Shown in pieces: positions 26,560 through 35,030 of a stretch of DNA of 64,000 bases. Every line of letters begins with the position of its first letter. Position 1 is the stretch's first letter. This stretch comes from Fulvivirga ligni. GTDB taxonomy: Bacteria > Bacteroidota > Bacteroidia > Cytophagales > Cyclobacteriaceae. The notes beneath the pieces are model-generated. The model searched no databases, was not told the origin of the DNA, and worked only from the letters and a program-made list of their open reading frames with translations. The stretch lies in NCBI RefSeq assembly GCF_021389935.1, contig NZ_CP089979.1, forward strand, positions 2,213,001 to 2,277,000. The letters run 5' to 3'. A program made the translations under genes and the position numbers.

Positions 26560-28108
26560 ATACCTTATTACTAGGCGGAACGAGTATTACGCTTTCTTCT
26601 TTGTCTACAGCCACCATGCCAGCCGGGTCTCCTTTTCTCTTGCGCACGTATTTCCTCGGAGTGACAATAACAGGGCATAAGGTGTCTGTTTTTCTTTTGC
26701 TGTAATAAGCGGCAATTTGAGCGGCTTTCTCTATCACATCATTAGGGAAGCCTTTTCCCGCCTGGTGTTTAATCAGCACGTGAGAGCCAGTTACATCTTT
26801 AGCATGCAGCCAAAGATCTTCTTTATAGGCATATTGCTGCAGAAGTAAATCATTATTCTTAGCGTTTTTACCTACCCAGACATCATAGTTGTTTACCTTA
26901 AACTGATAAAATGGCTTGTGACTGGTTTTTTCTTCTTCTTCTTTATTTTTATCCTTAACAAAAGATTTGAGTTGCCTGAAATCCTCAGTCTGCTCTATTT
27001 CTTCTTTTTTCATCATCAGTTCCAGAAGAAAATCGTCTTTGTCTGATATGTTTTTTTTCAAAGACTTGATCTCAATGGCCTGATTCTTTGCCTTTCGGTA
27101 ATAGTTCTCCGCATTTTTTTGAGGTGAGAGATCCCTTTTTAATTTAATGGTGATGGGAGCGTAGTCCGCATAGAAATTATCGAGCGTAGTTTCTGTGCTG
27201 TGAGGAGCAATGTTGTGCAGGTTAGCCATAATAATATCGGCTAGCTGACTGTAATTCTGCTGATTTTCAATGCCTTTGAGCTTATCTCCGGTCTTTTTAA
27301 TATATCCTTCGGTTTGCCTGATGCTCTTTTCCAAACCGCCCAAAAGCTGTTTTTTTATGTGCCTTGCACTTTCTTCAGAGATATATTTTATGAAAAATTG
27401 AGTAACAGCGTCAATTGGGTTCTGGTAGCTGGCTTTAATGTCACCGAGCTTAAGTAAGCTAAACTGTAAGCTTTCATCTAGTTCTGTAAGGTGAAAGATG
27501 CCTTCATTCAGTTCTTTGAGAACACTCTGAATGATTTCCCATTTCTCTTCAATATCTTTCTCTTGATAAGATTTATTCTTGAGATAATCCTTGATCAGTG
27601 GACCGAAGGTTGGGAAAAGGGTTTTTATATCACCATTTTCAGCTATGAAATTATCCTTACTTTGATCTAATGGCCTGTCTAATTCATCAAGCGTTAAATT
27701 AAAATCATTTTTAAGGCCCTTTTTAAATACTTCTGTGATGTCATTATTCTGAAAAAGAATGATGTTAGACCTATTGCCATGCATTTTAAACAGAAGGTGG
27801 TCATCATCTTCAAAAATGAGAGCAAAACATCTTTCGTTCTCGTACATTTTAATGTCAGAAACCTTTTTGCCAATAATCACTTGAAAAAGGTCAACACTGT
27901 TTCTTCTCGCTCGGCTGAATTCATTTGGAAATGACAGGCAGCAAAAGGATGGAGATAAAGATGCTTTTATATAAAGATCTTCTTGTCCGCTAAACCCGAA
28001 TATCACCTCATTTTTATTTTGAGAGAAACATTCTACCAGCTCTGCGTTTTGCAGGCGTGGAGTTAAGGCAGCTGAAAGTTGCTTTAGGAAATAGTAATTA
28101 TTGTGCAT
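26558..28108 (-). CDS. NFACT RNA-binding protein (RqcH/Rqc2-like)
   Basis: 516 aa. The NFACT-N domain (HGNRSNIILFQ near residue 110), two helix-hairpin-helix/coiled-coil parts (about 180-380) and a C-terminal NFACT-R domain (residues 400-500: VWVGKNAKNNDLLL, DLWLHAKDVTGSHVLIK) are all present. Homologues bind stalled 50S subunits with peptidyl-tRNA and add alanine tails (RqcH). The protein may therefore act in ribosome quality control; the older label of fibronectin-binding protein is misleading. It lies 4 bp downstream of the MBL hydrolase gene. Confidence 0.88.
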   Translation of the reverse strand: MHNNYYFLKQLSAALTPRLQNAELVECFSQNKNEVIFGFSGQEDLYIKASLSPSFCCLSFPNEFSRARRNSVDLFQVIIGKKVSDIKMYENERCFALIFEDDDHLLFKMHGNRSNIILFQNNDITEVFKKGLKNDFNLTLDELDRPLDQSKDNFIAENGDIKTLFPTFGPLIKDYLKNKSYQEKDIEEKWEIIQSVLKELNEGIFHLTELDESLQFSLLKLGDIKASYQNPIDAVTQFFIKYISEESARHIKKQLLGGLEKSIRQTEGYIKKTGDKLKGIENQQNYSQLADIIMANLHNIAPHSTETTLDNFYADYAPITIKLKRDLSPQKNAENYYRKAKNQAIEIKSLKKNISDKDDFLLELMMKKEEIEQTEDFRQLKSFVKDKNKEEEEKTSHKPFYQFKVNNYDVWVGKNAKNNDLLLQQYAYKEDLWLHAKDVTGSHVLIKHQAGKGFPNDVIEKAAQIAAYYSKRKTDTLCPVIVTPRKYVRKRKGDPAGMVAVDKEESVILVPPSNKV

Positions 28109-28112
28109 GTAA

Positions 28113-28874
28113 CTACATTTCTATAGTTAGACCATCATGGGCTAGGTGCATATTATCAGGAAGTTCGGTTTTTACTTCTTTATGCAGCCCCATTCTATGG
28201 CTTATGTGTGTGAAGTAGGTTTGTTCGGCGCCAATTTCTTCAGCTAAAGCTATGGCCTGCTCCAGATTAAAATGAGAAATGTGTGTTTCTTTTTGCAGTG
28301 CGTTCAGCACCAATACCTTCGAGCCTTTTACCTTTTCTTTTTCTTCCTCGCTAATGTAATTGGCGTCTGTGATGTATGAAAAGTCTTTCACTCTAAAGCC
28401 GAACACCGGTAGTTTCAGATGCATCACCTGAATAGGAGTGAAGAGTACACCCTCTACTTCAAAAGGTGAATTGTCTATTTCATAAACTTTGATTTGAGGA
28501 ACTCCGGGGTATTTTTTCTCGCCAAAAGCGTAGCTAAACTCTTGTTTTAGCTGTTCTATTACGTTGTGCTTGGCATAAATAGGCATGTCTTTTTGTTGCC
28601 TAAAGTTAAATGCCCGTACATCATCGAGGCCTGCAGTGTGATCTTTGTGCTCGTGGGTGAAGATAATAGCATCCAGCTGCTTTATTCTTTCTCTGAGTAC
28701 CTGATTTCGGAAATCGGGTCCGGTATCTATGATAAAGCTTTTGCCTTCTGTTTCTATGTGAATAGAAGTGCGGGTACGCTTATCATGGTAATCTAATGAT
28801 AAGCATACCTCGCAATCACATGCTATCACAGGTACGCCCTGAGATGTTCCGGTGCCTAATGTGGTCACCCTCAC
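28113..28874 (-). CDS. MBL-fold metallohydrolase (PhnP-like)
   Basis: 253 aa. The metal-binding signature is THEHKDH (His74, His76, Asp78, His79), followed by further ligands in VMHLK and THISHRMG. The N-terminus has TLGTGTSQGVPVIACDCEVC, whose cysteines match the structural zinc site of PhnP, the phosphoribosyl-cyclic-phosphate phosphodiesterase. No phn operon is present, so the true substrate may be another cyclic phosphodiester. The start overlaps the 91-aa gene by 4 bp. Confidence 0.87.
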   Translation of the reverse strand: MRVTTLGTGTSQGVPVIACDCEVCLSLDYHDKRTRTSIHIETEGKSFIIDTGPDFRNQVLRERIKQLDAIIFTHEHKDHTAGLDDVRAFNFRQQKDMPIYAKHNVIEQLKQEFSYAFGEKKYPGVPQIKVYEIDNSPFEVEGVLFTPIQVMHLKLPVFGFRVKDFSYITDANYISEEEKEKVKGSKVLVLNALQKETHISHFNLEQAIALAEEIGAEQTYFTHISHRMGLHKEVKTELPDNMHLAHDGLTIEM

Positions 28875-29146
28875 AGCTCTAATGTTGGTTGTACTAGTTC
28901 GTGGTAAAGTTTTTGGTTCTTTTCGCTTAGCTGGCCAGGATTAATCTCCACCGTCTTGATTATATCTAGCAGACAGTTGATTTTCCCATCTAAAGCAAAA
29001 TACTTATTCACTACCACCACCTTATTATCGTTCAGGATGCACCACCCTGATTTAAAGTTACCCTTCTCATATCTTAAAATATAGTCGGTTTCTGCAAGCA
29101 GATCTTCGAGCTTGTTTAAAAAATGATTAGAGTACTTAATTGTCAT
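28871..29146 (-). CDS. Conserved hypothetical protein, 91 aa
   Basis: A small soluble alpha/beta protein with the central pattern GNFKSGWCILNDNKVVVVNKYF. I recognise it only as a type of short cytoplasmic protein found in Bacteroidota beside PhnP-like hydrolases; function unknown. It shares one base with the response-regulator gene upstream and overlaps the hydrolase gene by 4 bp, so it is firmly part of this minus-strand operon. Confidence 0.75.
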   Translation of the reverse strand: MTIKYSNHFLNKLEDLLAETDYILRYEKGNFKSGWCILNDNKVVVVNKYFALDGKINCLLDIIKTVEINPGQLSEKNQKLYHELVQPTLEL

Positions 29147-29517
29147 TAGCTAGTGTATTTTTTCACCGCGTTTACTAACGCATCATAGTCTAGTGGCTTA
29201 ATGAGGTACTCATTTATGCCCACATCATCGAAATCTGACTTAGCGTAGTTTTTGTAGTTACCAGAGATAGCTATAATAGGCATATTAGCTTTCTTAGAGT
29301 CACTTAACTCACGAATTTGCTTAGCTAGCTGCATACCGTCTGCACCTGGTAATATGATGTCTAATATTATAACATCATAATCATTCTTCTCAATTTCCTC
29401 AATTACCTTAGTCCCTGACTTGATCCCCTTAATGTGGTATCCCTGACCTGAGAAAATCTTCTTCGAAAGGGTCTGAATAACAGGACTGTCATCCGCAAGT
29501 AAAATTCTTTTTGCCAT
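29146..29517 (-). CDS. Single-domain response regulator
   Basis: 123 aa, consisting of a receiver domain only. Acidic pocket Asp9-Asp10 (LLADDS), phosphoacceptor Asp53 (IILDIILPG), the switch serine in IAISGN and Lys in LIKPLD. There is no output domain, so it may relay phosphate or act by protein contact, as CheY and Spo0F do. The hybrid kinase gene lies 12 bp upstream and is the obvious partner. Confidence 0.93.
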   Translation of the reverse strand: MAKRILLADDSPVIQTLSKKIFSGQGYHIKGIKSGTKVIEEIEKNDYDVIILDIILPGADGMQLAKQIRELSDSKKANMPIIAISGNYKNYAKSDFDDVGINEYLIKPLDYDALVNAVKKYTS

Positions 29518-29529
29518 CTATTCTACAGT

Positions 29530-31890
29530 TTAATTCATTAAGTTTTCAACCTCATTTAAAAATGATTGATATAAGACTCGCAAGGTAGATAAACCTTCCT
29601 CAAAGTTATAATACTCTTTGGTTTTTAGCCTATCCTCCATTAGCTCAGCCTGTTGCGCCATTTTTTCAACACCTAAAGTAGAAGCGTTTCCTTTTAGGGC
29701 ATGTAAAATGTTCAAAGTTACATCAAAATCTTTGTTTTTAAAGGAGCGAGCAATGTCAATTAATTGCTTTTTGCTTTCTTTCTCAAACTCTTTCAGTGTC
29801 TCATTTAGAACTTCAGTACCTGCATATTTACGCAAAGTTTCTAAAGTAGCCATATCAATATCGGATAAAAGTGTGCTTTGAGGCACATCTTTTTCTTTTA
29901 AAACGCTATTTTCTCGTTTATTGGTCCATGATTCTACCTTTTGTATTAATATGGACGGTTTAATGGGTTTAGCAATGAAGTCACTCATGCCGGCATCTGC
30001 AAACCTTTCCTCATCGCTATCCAGAGAATATGCAGTCATGGCTATCACTGGCGGAGCCTCATTACACTCAGCCACTATCCGAGCGGTGGTTTCATAACCA
30101 TCCATATCAGGCATTTGTATATCCATTAGTACCAAATCATAATGATTGGTCTTACATTTTTTTAAAGCCTCATCACCACGCATGGCTGTATTTACCTTGC
30201 AGCCTGCATTTCTCAGTATTTCAGAGGCCAGGTCCAGATTTACCTTATTATCATCTACCAATAATATCAGTGGAGCATAAGATAGGGTGGGGTTTATAGA
30301 AGCATCATTAGGTTTTGCTTCCAGATTATCTGCCGTTTTAGTTTGGAAAGTGAAAGTAAAACGGCTGCCTTTTCCTACCTCTGACTCCAGAGTTAGCTTT
30401 CCTTTTAATAATTTAATTAATTTTTTGGATATATGCAGGCCTAAACCGGTGCCTTTGTAAGATTTACTACTTGAACTATCAAGCTGAGTGAAGCTAGTAA
30501 ATATCTTTTCCTGATCTTTCTTATCTATCCCTATACCGTTATCTTCTACACTCCCTTCCAGCACAATGTTAGTTCTATTTGATCTGCGATCTGCTAACGT
30601 CAGATTTACATTTACAGTACCTCCTTCGGGGGTGAATTTTATACTGTTGCTTATAAGGTTGGAATAGATTTGAATTAGCTTGGTTTCATCACAGAAGATA
30701 TATTTCGGCACGTGCTGGCCAATGCTGAATTTAAGAGCAATGCCATTTTCTTCCGCCTGCGGATGGTATAGTAGCTCCAGCTTATTCATTAATGCCCGGG
30801 TATGCATATTAGTTTTATTAATACGCATCTTTCCAGCCTCAATTTTAGAGAGGTCTAGCAGGTCATTAAGAATGTTAAGTAATATCTCTGATGAGCCTTT
30901 TAGGGCTTTTATATGTTGTTTTTGCTTGCCACTGAGGTTAGAATCATCCAATAAATGCAACATTCCCATGATACCATTTAAAGGAGTTCTTATTTCATGA
31001 CTCATGTTAGCCAGGAAACGCTCTTTTACTTTTAATGATCTTTCGGCAAACTCCTTACTGCGCTCTAACTCCTGGTGAGTCTTTTTCAACTCGCTGATAT
31101 CTCTGGCTACACCTTCTACATATAAAGGAGTATCTTCATCATCGCTTATTATTCTGATGTTGCAGATGCAGTGAACAATCCTTCCGTTTTTATGCAAAAG
31201 GTCAGTTTCAAAGTTTCTCACCCGTTTTGAGGCGGTGAGCTTTCGTATTAAAAAGGCCGTTTTTCTGTTACTTCTATAGTAATCGATGATGTCCATGCCC
31301 AGAATTTCTTCTTCTGTATAGCCGATAATATCTACCACAGAAGGGCTCAGCATGATTAGCTTACCATCAAAATCAAACCTGAAATATAGATCCTGGAATG
31401 ACTCGAATATGTTCCTGAACTTTTCTTCACTGATAATCAGATCTATTTTAGACTGCATCTTATCAGTAATGTCATGAGCCAGGCCTGAAATTCCAGTAAT
31501 CTCACCTAGTGTATCGTAGATAGGTGTTAGAAAAACCTCTTTCCAGGAATATTTTCCATTGATATCTATCCGAATTTCAAAGTTAGTGCTGGCACCGGTG
31601 AGGGCTTCTTGATAATGCCTTTTCCAGAAACGGTCAGCATCTTCGCTTTTTATTCGGCCTTTGTTTTCATAGGCCACCAGTCCATCAGAGTATTTTTGAA
31701 GGAAGTGTCTGAAATAGTTCTGGTTAAATGAAATGAGGTTTAGATCAGTGTTTACGGCCCATATTATGAGTGATCCACCTTCGAGTATGGCATTAGTAAA
31801 GGCGTTTTTGTTCTGCTCCTCGTAAAGTTGCTGTTTTAGCTCATCAACTTTGTTCTCTAAACTCAGTTCTTTTTGACCCTTACTATTCAT
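29530..31890 (-). CDS. Hybrid sensor histidine kinase (PAS-PAS-HisKA-HATPase-REC-Hpt)
   Basis: 786 aa, no membrane segment, so it is a cytoplasmic sensor. In order: N-terminal coiled coil, PAS (about 30-145), PAS (155-270), HisKA with His298 in NMSHEIRTPLNGI, HATPase (NLISNSIKFTPEGG, DNGIGI, GTGLGLHISKK), receiver with Asp590 in LVLMDIQMPDMDG, and an Hpt domain with His730 in LHALKGNASTLG. A full internal phosphorelay is present and the Hpt could pass phosphate to the receiver protein encoded 12 bp downstream. The five minus-strand genes from here to 26558 are spaced by 12 bp or less, suggesting one operon. Confidence 0.93.
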   Translation of the reverse strand: MNSKGQKELSLENKVDELKQQLYEEQNKNAFTNAILEGGSLIIWAVNTDLNLISFNQNYFRHFLQKYSDGLVAYENKGRIKSEDADRFWKRHYQEALTGASTNFEIRIDINGKYSWKEVFLTPIYDTLGEITGISGLAHDITDKMQSKIDLIISEEKFRNIFESFQDLYFRFDFDGKLIMLSPSVVDIIGYTEEEILGMDIIDYYRSNRKTAFLIRKLTASKRVRNFETDLLHKNGRIVHCICNIRIISDDEDTPLYVEGVARDISELKKTHQELERSKEFAERSLKVKERFLANMSHEIRTPLNGIMGMLHLLDDSNLSGKQKQHIKALKGSSEILLNILNDLLDLSKIEAGKMRINKTNMHTRALMNKLELLYHPQAEENGIALKFSIGQHVPKYIFCDETKLIQIYSNLISNSIKFTPEGGTVNVNLTLADRRSNRTNIVLEGSVEDNGIGIDKKDQEKIFTSFTQLDSSSSKSYKGTGLGLHISKKLIKLLKGKLTLESEVGKGSRFTFTFQTKTADNLEAKPNDASINPTLSYAPLILLVDDNKVNLDLASEILRNAGCKVNTAMRGDEALKKCKTNHYDLVLMDIQMPDMDGYETTARIVAECNEAPPVIAMTAYSLDSDEERFADAGMSDFIAKPIKPSILIQKVESWTNKRENSVLKEKDVPQSTLLSDIDMATLETLRKYAGTEVLNETLKEFEKESKKQLIDIARSFKNKDFDVTLNILHALKGNASTLGVEKMAQQAELMEDRLKTKEYYNFEEGLSTLRVLYQSFLNEVENLMN

Positions 31891-31990
31891 CGCTGTGAAT
31901 ATAATAAATATATCTTAATGTAGGATCGACACATTATAGATATTGGTATAATAGGGCTATTAGCAGTAGCTTTGTTGAAAATATTTTTTT

Positions 31991-32890
31991 GTGAAAAGTT
32001 TAATTGTTGTGGTAGGTCCCACTGCGGTGGGTAAGACAGATCTATGTATAAGGCTCGCTCAAGAGTATAAAACAGAAATAGTTTCTGCGGATTCCAGACA
32101 GGTTTTTCGAGAACTGGAAATTGGTACTGCGAAGCCATCTGCTGATGAGCTGCAACAAGTAAAGCATCATTTCATAAATTCTCATTCCATCCATGAAGAT
32201 TTCAATGCTGGTGATTATGAGCGGGATGCGCTTGAGTTGCTGGAGCGTTTATTTGAGATTCATGACGTAGTAATCCTCACCGGAGGATCAGGCCTTTATG
32301 TAAAAGCTTTGACCGATGGTATGGCTGATATGCCTGAAATAGATCCGGAAGTAAGAAGTCAGTTAAAGGCAGAGTTGGAAGGAAAAGGGCTTTCTTTTCT
32401 GGTGGAAGAGCTCAAAGAGGCTGACCCGGATTATTATGGACAAGTTGATCTTCAAAATCCACAAAGGGTGATCAGGGCACTGGAGGTAATCAGAAGTACA
32501 GGGCATAAGTATTCTGAACTTAGAACAGACGAGAAAAAACAAAGGCCATTTAAAATAATTAAAGTAGGCTTGGAGCGCCCCAGAGAAGAACTTTATCAGC
32601 GAATTGACCTGAGAATGGATATCATGATAGGGCAGGGGTTATTTCAGGAGGCAAAAGATTTTCACCATTTAAAGCATATTAATGCACTGCAAACCGTAGG
32701 TTACAAAGAAATTTTTGATCATCTGGATGGTGAATATGACAGGGGTGAGGCCATTAGATTACTGAAAAGAAACTCTCGCAGGTATGCCAAGAGACAGTTT
32801 ACATGGTTCAGAAGAGATGAAGAAATGAAATGGTTTCACCCTGACAATTATGACGGAATATTACATTACATCAGTGAACAAATAGGATAG
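31991..32890 (+). CDS. miaA: tRNA dimethylallyltransferase
   Basis: 299 aa. MiaA prenylates A37 of tRNAs that read UNN codons. The P-loop is GPTAVGKT (residues 8-15); DSRQVFRELEIGTAKPS (the Asp-Ser-Arg-Gln tRNA-binding motif) and LTGGSGLYVKAL follow, and the C-terminal RNSRRYAKRQFTWFRR is typical. The start is GTG at 31991. It is divergent from the hybrid-kinase gene with a 100-bp spacer. Confidence 0.96.
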   Translation: MKSLIVVVGPTAVGKTDLCIRLAQEYKTEIVSADSRQVFRELEIGTAKPSADELQQVKHHFINSHSIHEDFNAGDYERDALELLERLFEIHDVVILTGGSGLYVKALTDGMADMPEIDPEVRSQLKAELEGKGLSFLVEELKEADPDYYGQVDLQNPQRVIRALEVIRSTGHKYSELRTDEKKQRPFKIIKVGLERPREELYQRIDLRMDIMIGQGLFQEAKDFHHLKHINALQTVGYKEIFDHLDGEYDRGEAIRLLKRNSRRYAKRQFTWFRRDEEMKWFHPDNYDGILHYISEQIG

Positions 32891-32945
32891 ATTACTATAT
32901 TTAACTGATGAAATTATTTTATATTAAATCTCGTTTAGAGGTAAA

Positions 32946-33528
32946 ATGATGAATATGACACATACTTTTTCAACTTATATTAAATCGGCTTTATTGATAA
33001 TTTTCGTAGTAAGCTCGGCTTTTGTTGGAGCTGAAAGAACTGAGCCAGCCAAGTCTACTGAAGAGGAAGGCGTGCACTGGTACACTTTTGAAGAAGCAGT
33101 GGAGCTTTCTAAAAAAGAGAAAAAAAAAGATTTTTATAGATGTTTATACTGACTGGTGTGGATGGTGTAAGAAAATGGATAAAGATACCTTCAATAAAGG
33201 TGAGATTGCAGCATATCTAAATGAGAATTACTATCCTGTAAAGCTCAATGCTGAGCAGGAAGAAGATATAATTTTCAAAGGAAATACCTTCAAATTTGTA
33301 GCGTCTGGCAGGAAAGGATACCATCAGCTTGCGGCTGCGTTGCTTCAAAATAAATTAAGCTTCCCATCTTTCGTTATTCTTAATGAAGATTTCGAAATCA
33401 TCAATATAACCCCTGGATATCAGCAGCCAGCACCTTTTCATAAAATCATCACCTATTATTATGGTGAGTATTATGCCTCTCAGGATAAGTCAAAACAATT
33501 TGAAGAGGAGTACAAATCTCCTTTCTAA
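32946..33528 (+). pseudogene. Exported thioredoxin-family protein, frameshifted in a run of nine A
   Basis: The first frame gives a signal peptide (SALLIIFVVSSAFVGAE) and VHWYTFEEAVELSKKEKKK, then stops at 33152. The thioredoxin part continues in the +1 frame: IFIDVYTDWCGWCKKMDKDTF with the CGWC active site. Removing one A from the tract 33120-33128 restores a single protein of about 193 aa. Transcriptional slippage on nine A residues, a real mutation, or an assembly error could each explain this. If intact, it would be a periplasmic thiol-disulfide protein of the Thioredoxin_7/DUF255-like type. It follows miaA by 55 bp, and its 3' end overlaps the convergent gene by 4 bp. Confidence 0.82.
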
Positions 33529-34133
33529 ACCTTCATTTTAGGAAGTGAAAGGTTGAATTTTATAGCCACTACTCTTATGATAATAATGGTAATGATGGTG
33601 GCTATATAGTTGATGTTTTGACTGAAAACTTCATAGTGTTCGAGTAGGAAAAATACGATGGCACCCACCAGGCAGGCTGTGGCATAGATTTCTTTTCTGA
33701 AAATTAGTGGAATCTCATTACAAAGAATATCTCTTATAACACCACCCACCACAGCTGAAACCATACCCATGGTAATTGCTAACCCCGGATGAATACCAAG
33801 GTTTAATGCTTTTTGCATGCCACTGATGGTAAAAAGAGCAATACCCACTGTATCAAACACAAAAAAAGTACGACGCATGTTAACAATGTACTTTCGAAAT
33901 ATAAAAGTGAAAGGAAGTGCCAGTAGGATGGCAATGGGGTAGTTAATATCCTGCACCCAGGCTACAGGATAGCTGCCTAATAAAACATCTCGCGTGGTAC
34001 CTCCGCCCACGGCCGTAACAAAGCCGATAACGGTAACACCAAAGATATCCATCTCCTTCTTTGCGGCCAGCCTAATACCACTTATGGCAAATACGAATGT
34101 ACCTATAATTTCTAATGTGTAGAGTAATGTCAT
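33525..34133 (-). CDS. UPF0126 / trimeric intracellular cation channel family membrane protein
   Basis: 202 aa with seven membrane helices built from two repeats. Each repeat begins with a glycine-rich motif: FVTAVGGGTTRDVLLG near residue 38 and GMVSAVVGGVIRDIL near 122. This GGG/RD pair defines UPF0126 (E. coli YicG type). Reported roles for such proteins include glycine transport and cation channels; which applies here is unknown. Alone on its strand. Confidence 0.88.
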   Translation of the reverse strand: MTLLYTLEIIGTFVFAISGIRLAAKKEMDIFGVTVIGFVTAVGGGTTRDVLLGSYPVAWVQDINYPIAILLALPFTFIFRKYIVNMRRTFFVFDTVGIALFTISGMQKALNLGIHPGLAITMGMVSAVVGGVIRDILCNEIPLIFRKEIYATACLVGAIVFFLLEHYEVFSQNINYIATIITIIIIRVVAIKFNLSLPKMKV

Positions 34134-34214
34134 TTCGGGTGCGAAATTAGTTAGAATTTAAATATTATAATAGAGAGCTCCAAGTGTTGATTTTTTATTG
34201 GAGGCTCAATTCTG

Positions 34215-34222
34215 TAACTTTG
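34215..34222 (+). promoter_or_regulatory. Candidate -7 element for the FKBP gene
   Basis: TAACTTTG exactly fits the Bacteroidota -7 consensus TAnnTTTG and lies 49 bp before the FKBP start codon. A TTG 14 bp or 25 bp upstream would have to serve as the -33 element, and neither spacing is ideal. Confidence 0.45.
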
Positions 34223-34271
34223 CGGTACCTTGAAAATCAAGGATTAATTCAAAACAATAAATAAGGAAAAC

Positions 34272-34700
34272 ATGTCTGAAGCAAAAAAAGGCGACAGAGT
34301 AAAAGTACATTATACAGGGAAGTTAACTGATGGATCTGTTTTTGATTCTTCAAAGGACAGAGAGCCTCTTGAATTTGAATTAGGTTCAGGAATGATGATT
34401 GCAGGTTTTGACAAAGCTGTTACTGGAATGAAAGTAGGCGATGCTAAAACTGCAGATATACCAGCAGATGAAGGTTATGGACAAAGAAATGATGAGATGG
34501 TGGTACAAGTACCTAAAGCTCAGCTTCCTGCAGACCTTAATCCTGAAGTAGGACAGCAGCTTGCAATGCAGCAGCCTAACGGCCAGTCTGTGCCAGTGCT
34601 AGTTACTAAGGTAGAGGCTGATAACATCGAAATCGATGCTAACCATCCGCTAGCTGGAAAAGATTTAGTATTTGATATCGAATTGGTTTCTATTAACTAA
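34272..34700 (+). CDS. FKBP-type peptidyl-prolyl isomerase (SlyD-like)
   Basis: 142 aa. The FKBP core VHYTGKLTDGSVFDSS is at residues 12-27, with GSGMMIAGFDKAVTGMKVG following. The insert-in-flap domain of SlyD-type proteins is at about 68-125, and the end is NHPLAGKDLVFDIEL. There is no signal peptide and no histidine-rich metal-binding tail, so it is a cytoplasmic folding helper rather than a nickel chaperone. It has its own promoter and terminator. Confidence 0.93.
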   Translation: MSEAKKGDRVKVHYTGKLTDGSVFDSSKDREPLEFELGSGMMIAGFDKAVTGMKVGDAKTADIPADEGYGQRNDEMVVQVPKAQLPADLNPEVGQQLAMQQPNGQSVPVLVTKVEADNIEIDANHPLAGKDLVFDIELVSIN

Positions 34701-34721
34701 TAGAACTAGTTCATTAGACAT

Positions 34722-34756
34722 AAAAAAAGGCTTAGATAAAAATCTAAGCCTTTTTT
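34722..34756 (+). terminator. Rho-independent terminator after the FKBP gene
   Basis: AAGGCTTAGA pairs with TCTAAGCCTT over 10 bp around a short A-rich loop, and is preceded by A and followed by T runs. It can therefore work on both strands, also ending the small minus-strand gene at 34777. Confidence 0.9.
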
Positions 34757-34776
34757 GTTTCAAACCAAGGAAGAAA

Positions 34777-34911
34777 TTAAGCTTCCTCTGATTTATTGTC
34801 TTTATTAGCTTTTAACACATCTAATAAGCCTAGTGCAGCTCCAAATCCAGCCAGGCATGCCACTATTGTGATAAACAAATCAGCGCCATCTCCTATATAT
34901 GAAATATCCAT
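34777..34911 (-). CDS. Small single-pass membrane protein, 44 aa
   Basis: An ATG at 34909-34911 opens a 45-codon frame. One hydrophobic helix (LFITIVACLAGFGAALGLLDVL) sits between a short acidic N-terminus and a charged tail (KANKDNKSEEA). The frame ends 21 bp before the bidirectional terminator and has sensible codon use. No family recognised. Confidence 0.5.
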   Translation of the reverse strand: MDISYIGDGADLFITIVACLAGFGAALGLLDVLKANKDNKSEEA

Positions 34912-35006
34912 AATTATAAACTTTACAGGGTTTTCTTCAAATAACGAGGCCAAATTTAAATCATAATCTCGGTATATTAAAGTATTGTTTCTCCTTTTTA
35001 GACGGA

Positions 35007-35030
35007 GTATGAATTCTTACGAATTCATAC
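35007..35030. repeat. Perfect 10-bp hairpin spanning a stop codon
   Basis: GTATGAATTC and its exact complement flank TTAC. The loop contains the TAA stop codon of the E2 gene (minus strand). It may protect the transcript end or act as a weak terminator; no T run follows. Confidence 0.6.

Noticed and set aside
33120-33129. Programmed -1 frameshift site in A9 of the thioredoxin gene
   Set aside because: The thioredoxin frame is +1 (equal to -2) relative to the first frame, so the classic -1 A-AAA-AAG slip does not join them.
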